Part shown: positions 18,053 to 18,198 of the stretch, one piece after another
Numbering within the stretch: position 1 is the stretch's first letter
How the letters are laid out: the number at the start of each line of letters is the position of its first letter
NCBI GenBank assembly: GCA_013054445.1
Contig: JAAMPI010001177.1
Coordinates: 1 to 18,198, forward strand
Length of the DNA: 18,198 bases
Origin: Cudoniella acicularis
Lineage: Eukaryota > Ascomycota > Leotiomycetes > Helotiales > Helotiaceae
Reading direction: 5' to 3'
Translations under genes and position numbers: made by a program
Notes under the pieces: generated by a model
What the model saw: the letters and a program-made list of their open reading frames with translations, nothing else
Databases searched by the model: none
Told to the model about the DNA's origin: nothing

Positions 18053-18198
18053 ATGTCCACGACAGATACCCCTCCTCCAAAGGCGGAATCCTCGTAAGTC
18101 TCCTGATGAGTGCGGGGCAGCATCCAAGCTCACCACCACCACTCCCAGCCTCTCCTTCACCCAAGGCCTCCTCCTCGGCCAACTCTCCATCGTCATCC
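18053..18198 (+). CDS. MMM1: maintenance of mitochondrial morphology protein 1 (ERMES subunit), 5' end only
   Basis: Exon 1 (18053-18093) encodes a short N-terminus, MSTTDTPPPKAES plus a split Ser codon. A 55-nt intron (GTAAGT...CCCAG, 18094-18148) follows. Exon 2 then reads LSFTQGLLLGQLSIVI to the window edge. The block FTQGLLLGQLS followed by hydrophobic residues is characteristic of fungal Mmm1 just before and into its single transmembrane segment. Mmm1 is the ER-anchored, SMP-domain subunit of the ER-mitochondria encounter structure and moves phospholipids between the two organelles. Only 28 complete codons after splicing are visible; the SMP domain lies beyond the edge. The identification rests on this one conserved block plus the reading-frame fit of the intron. 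Confidence 0.8.

Overview
The window looks like nuclear DNA of a filamentous ascomycete (Pezizomycotina). Genes are closely spaced on both strands and interrupted by many short introns of about 45-120 nt with GT..AG ends and CTAAY/CTGAY-type branch points. They include fungus-specific families: a Zn2Cys6 regulator, Fur-type NCS1 permease, DUF3602-like protein, Vrg4 GDP-mannose transporter and Mmm1. A Leotiomycetes (Botrytis/Sclerotinia-like) source is my impression only. Exon structures were rebuilt by hand from splice signals, frame continuity and family conservation; each complete model closes on a multiple of three.

Region A (1-8288) looks like a small catabolic gene cluster. It holds a xanthine-dioxygenase-like Fe(II)/2-oxoglutarate oxygenase (minus strand, cut by the left edge), a divergent alpha/beta hydrolase (1770-2698), a Zn2Cys6 regulator (5738-2802, minus, eight exons) and, divergent from it, an NCS1 nucleobase-type permease (6352-8288, six exons including an 11-nt microexon). 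Uptake, oxidation, hydrolysis and regulation of one nitrogen heterocycle is the simplest reading. The hexamer CGGCCG occurs only four times in the window, always inside the two divergent promoters of this region, as palindromes such as ACTCGGCCGAGT. This suggests one regulon run by the resident regulator. The regulator carries an in-frame TAG at codon 551 of an otherwise open 840-codon frame, so it may be truncated or recently inactivated.

Region B (8289-13797) holds one gene, a secreted Ser-rich mucin-like protein with a 15-bp minisatellite (10651-9242, minus), followed by about 3.1 kb with no gene I can support.

Region C (13798-18198) holds a DUF3602-like gene with a 2-nt frameshift (13798-14233) and housekeeping genes: a phosducin-like/TXNDC9 protein (15384-14722, minus), divergent from it the Golgi GDP-mannose transporter VRG4 (15970-17313), and the first codons of MMM1, an ERMES subunit (18053 to the right edge).
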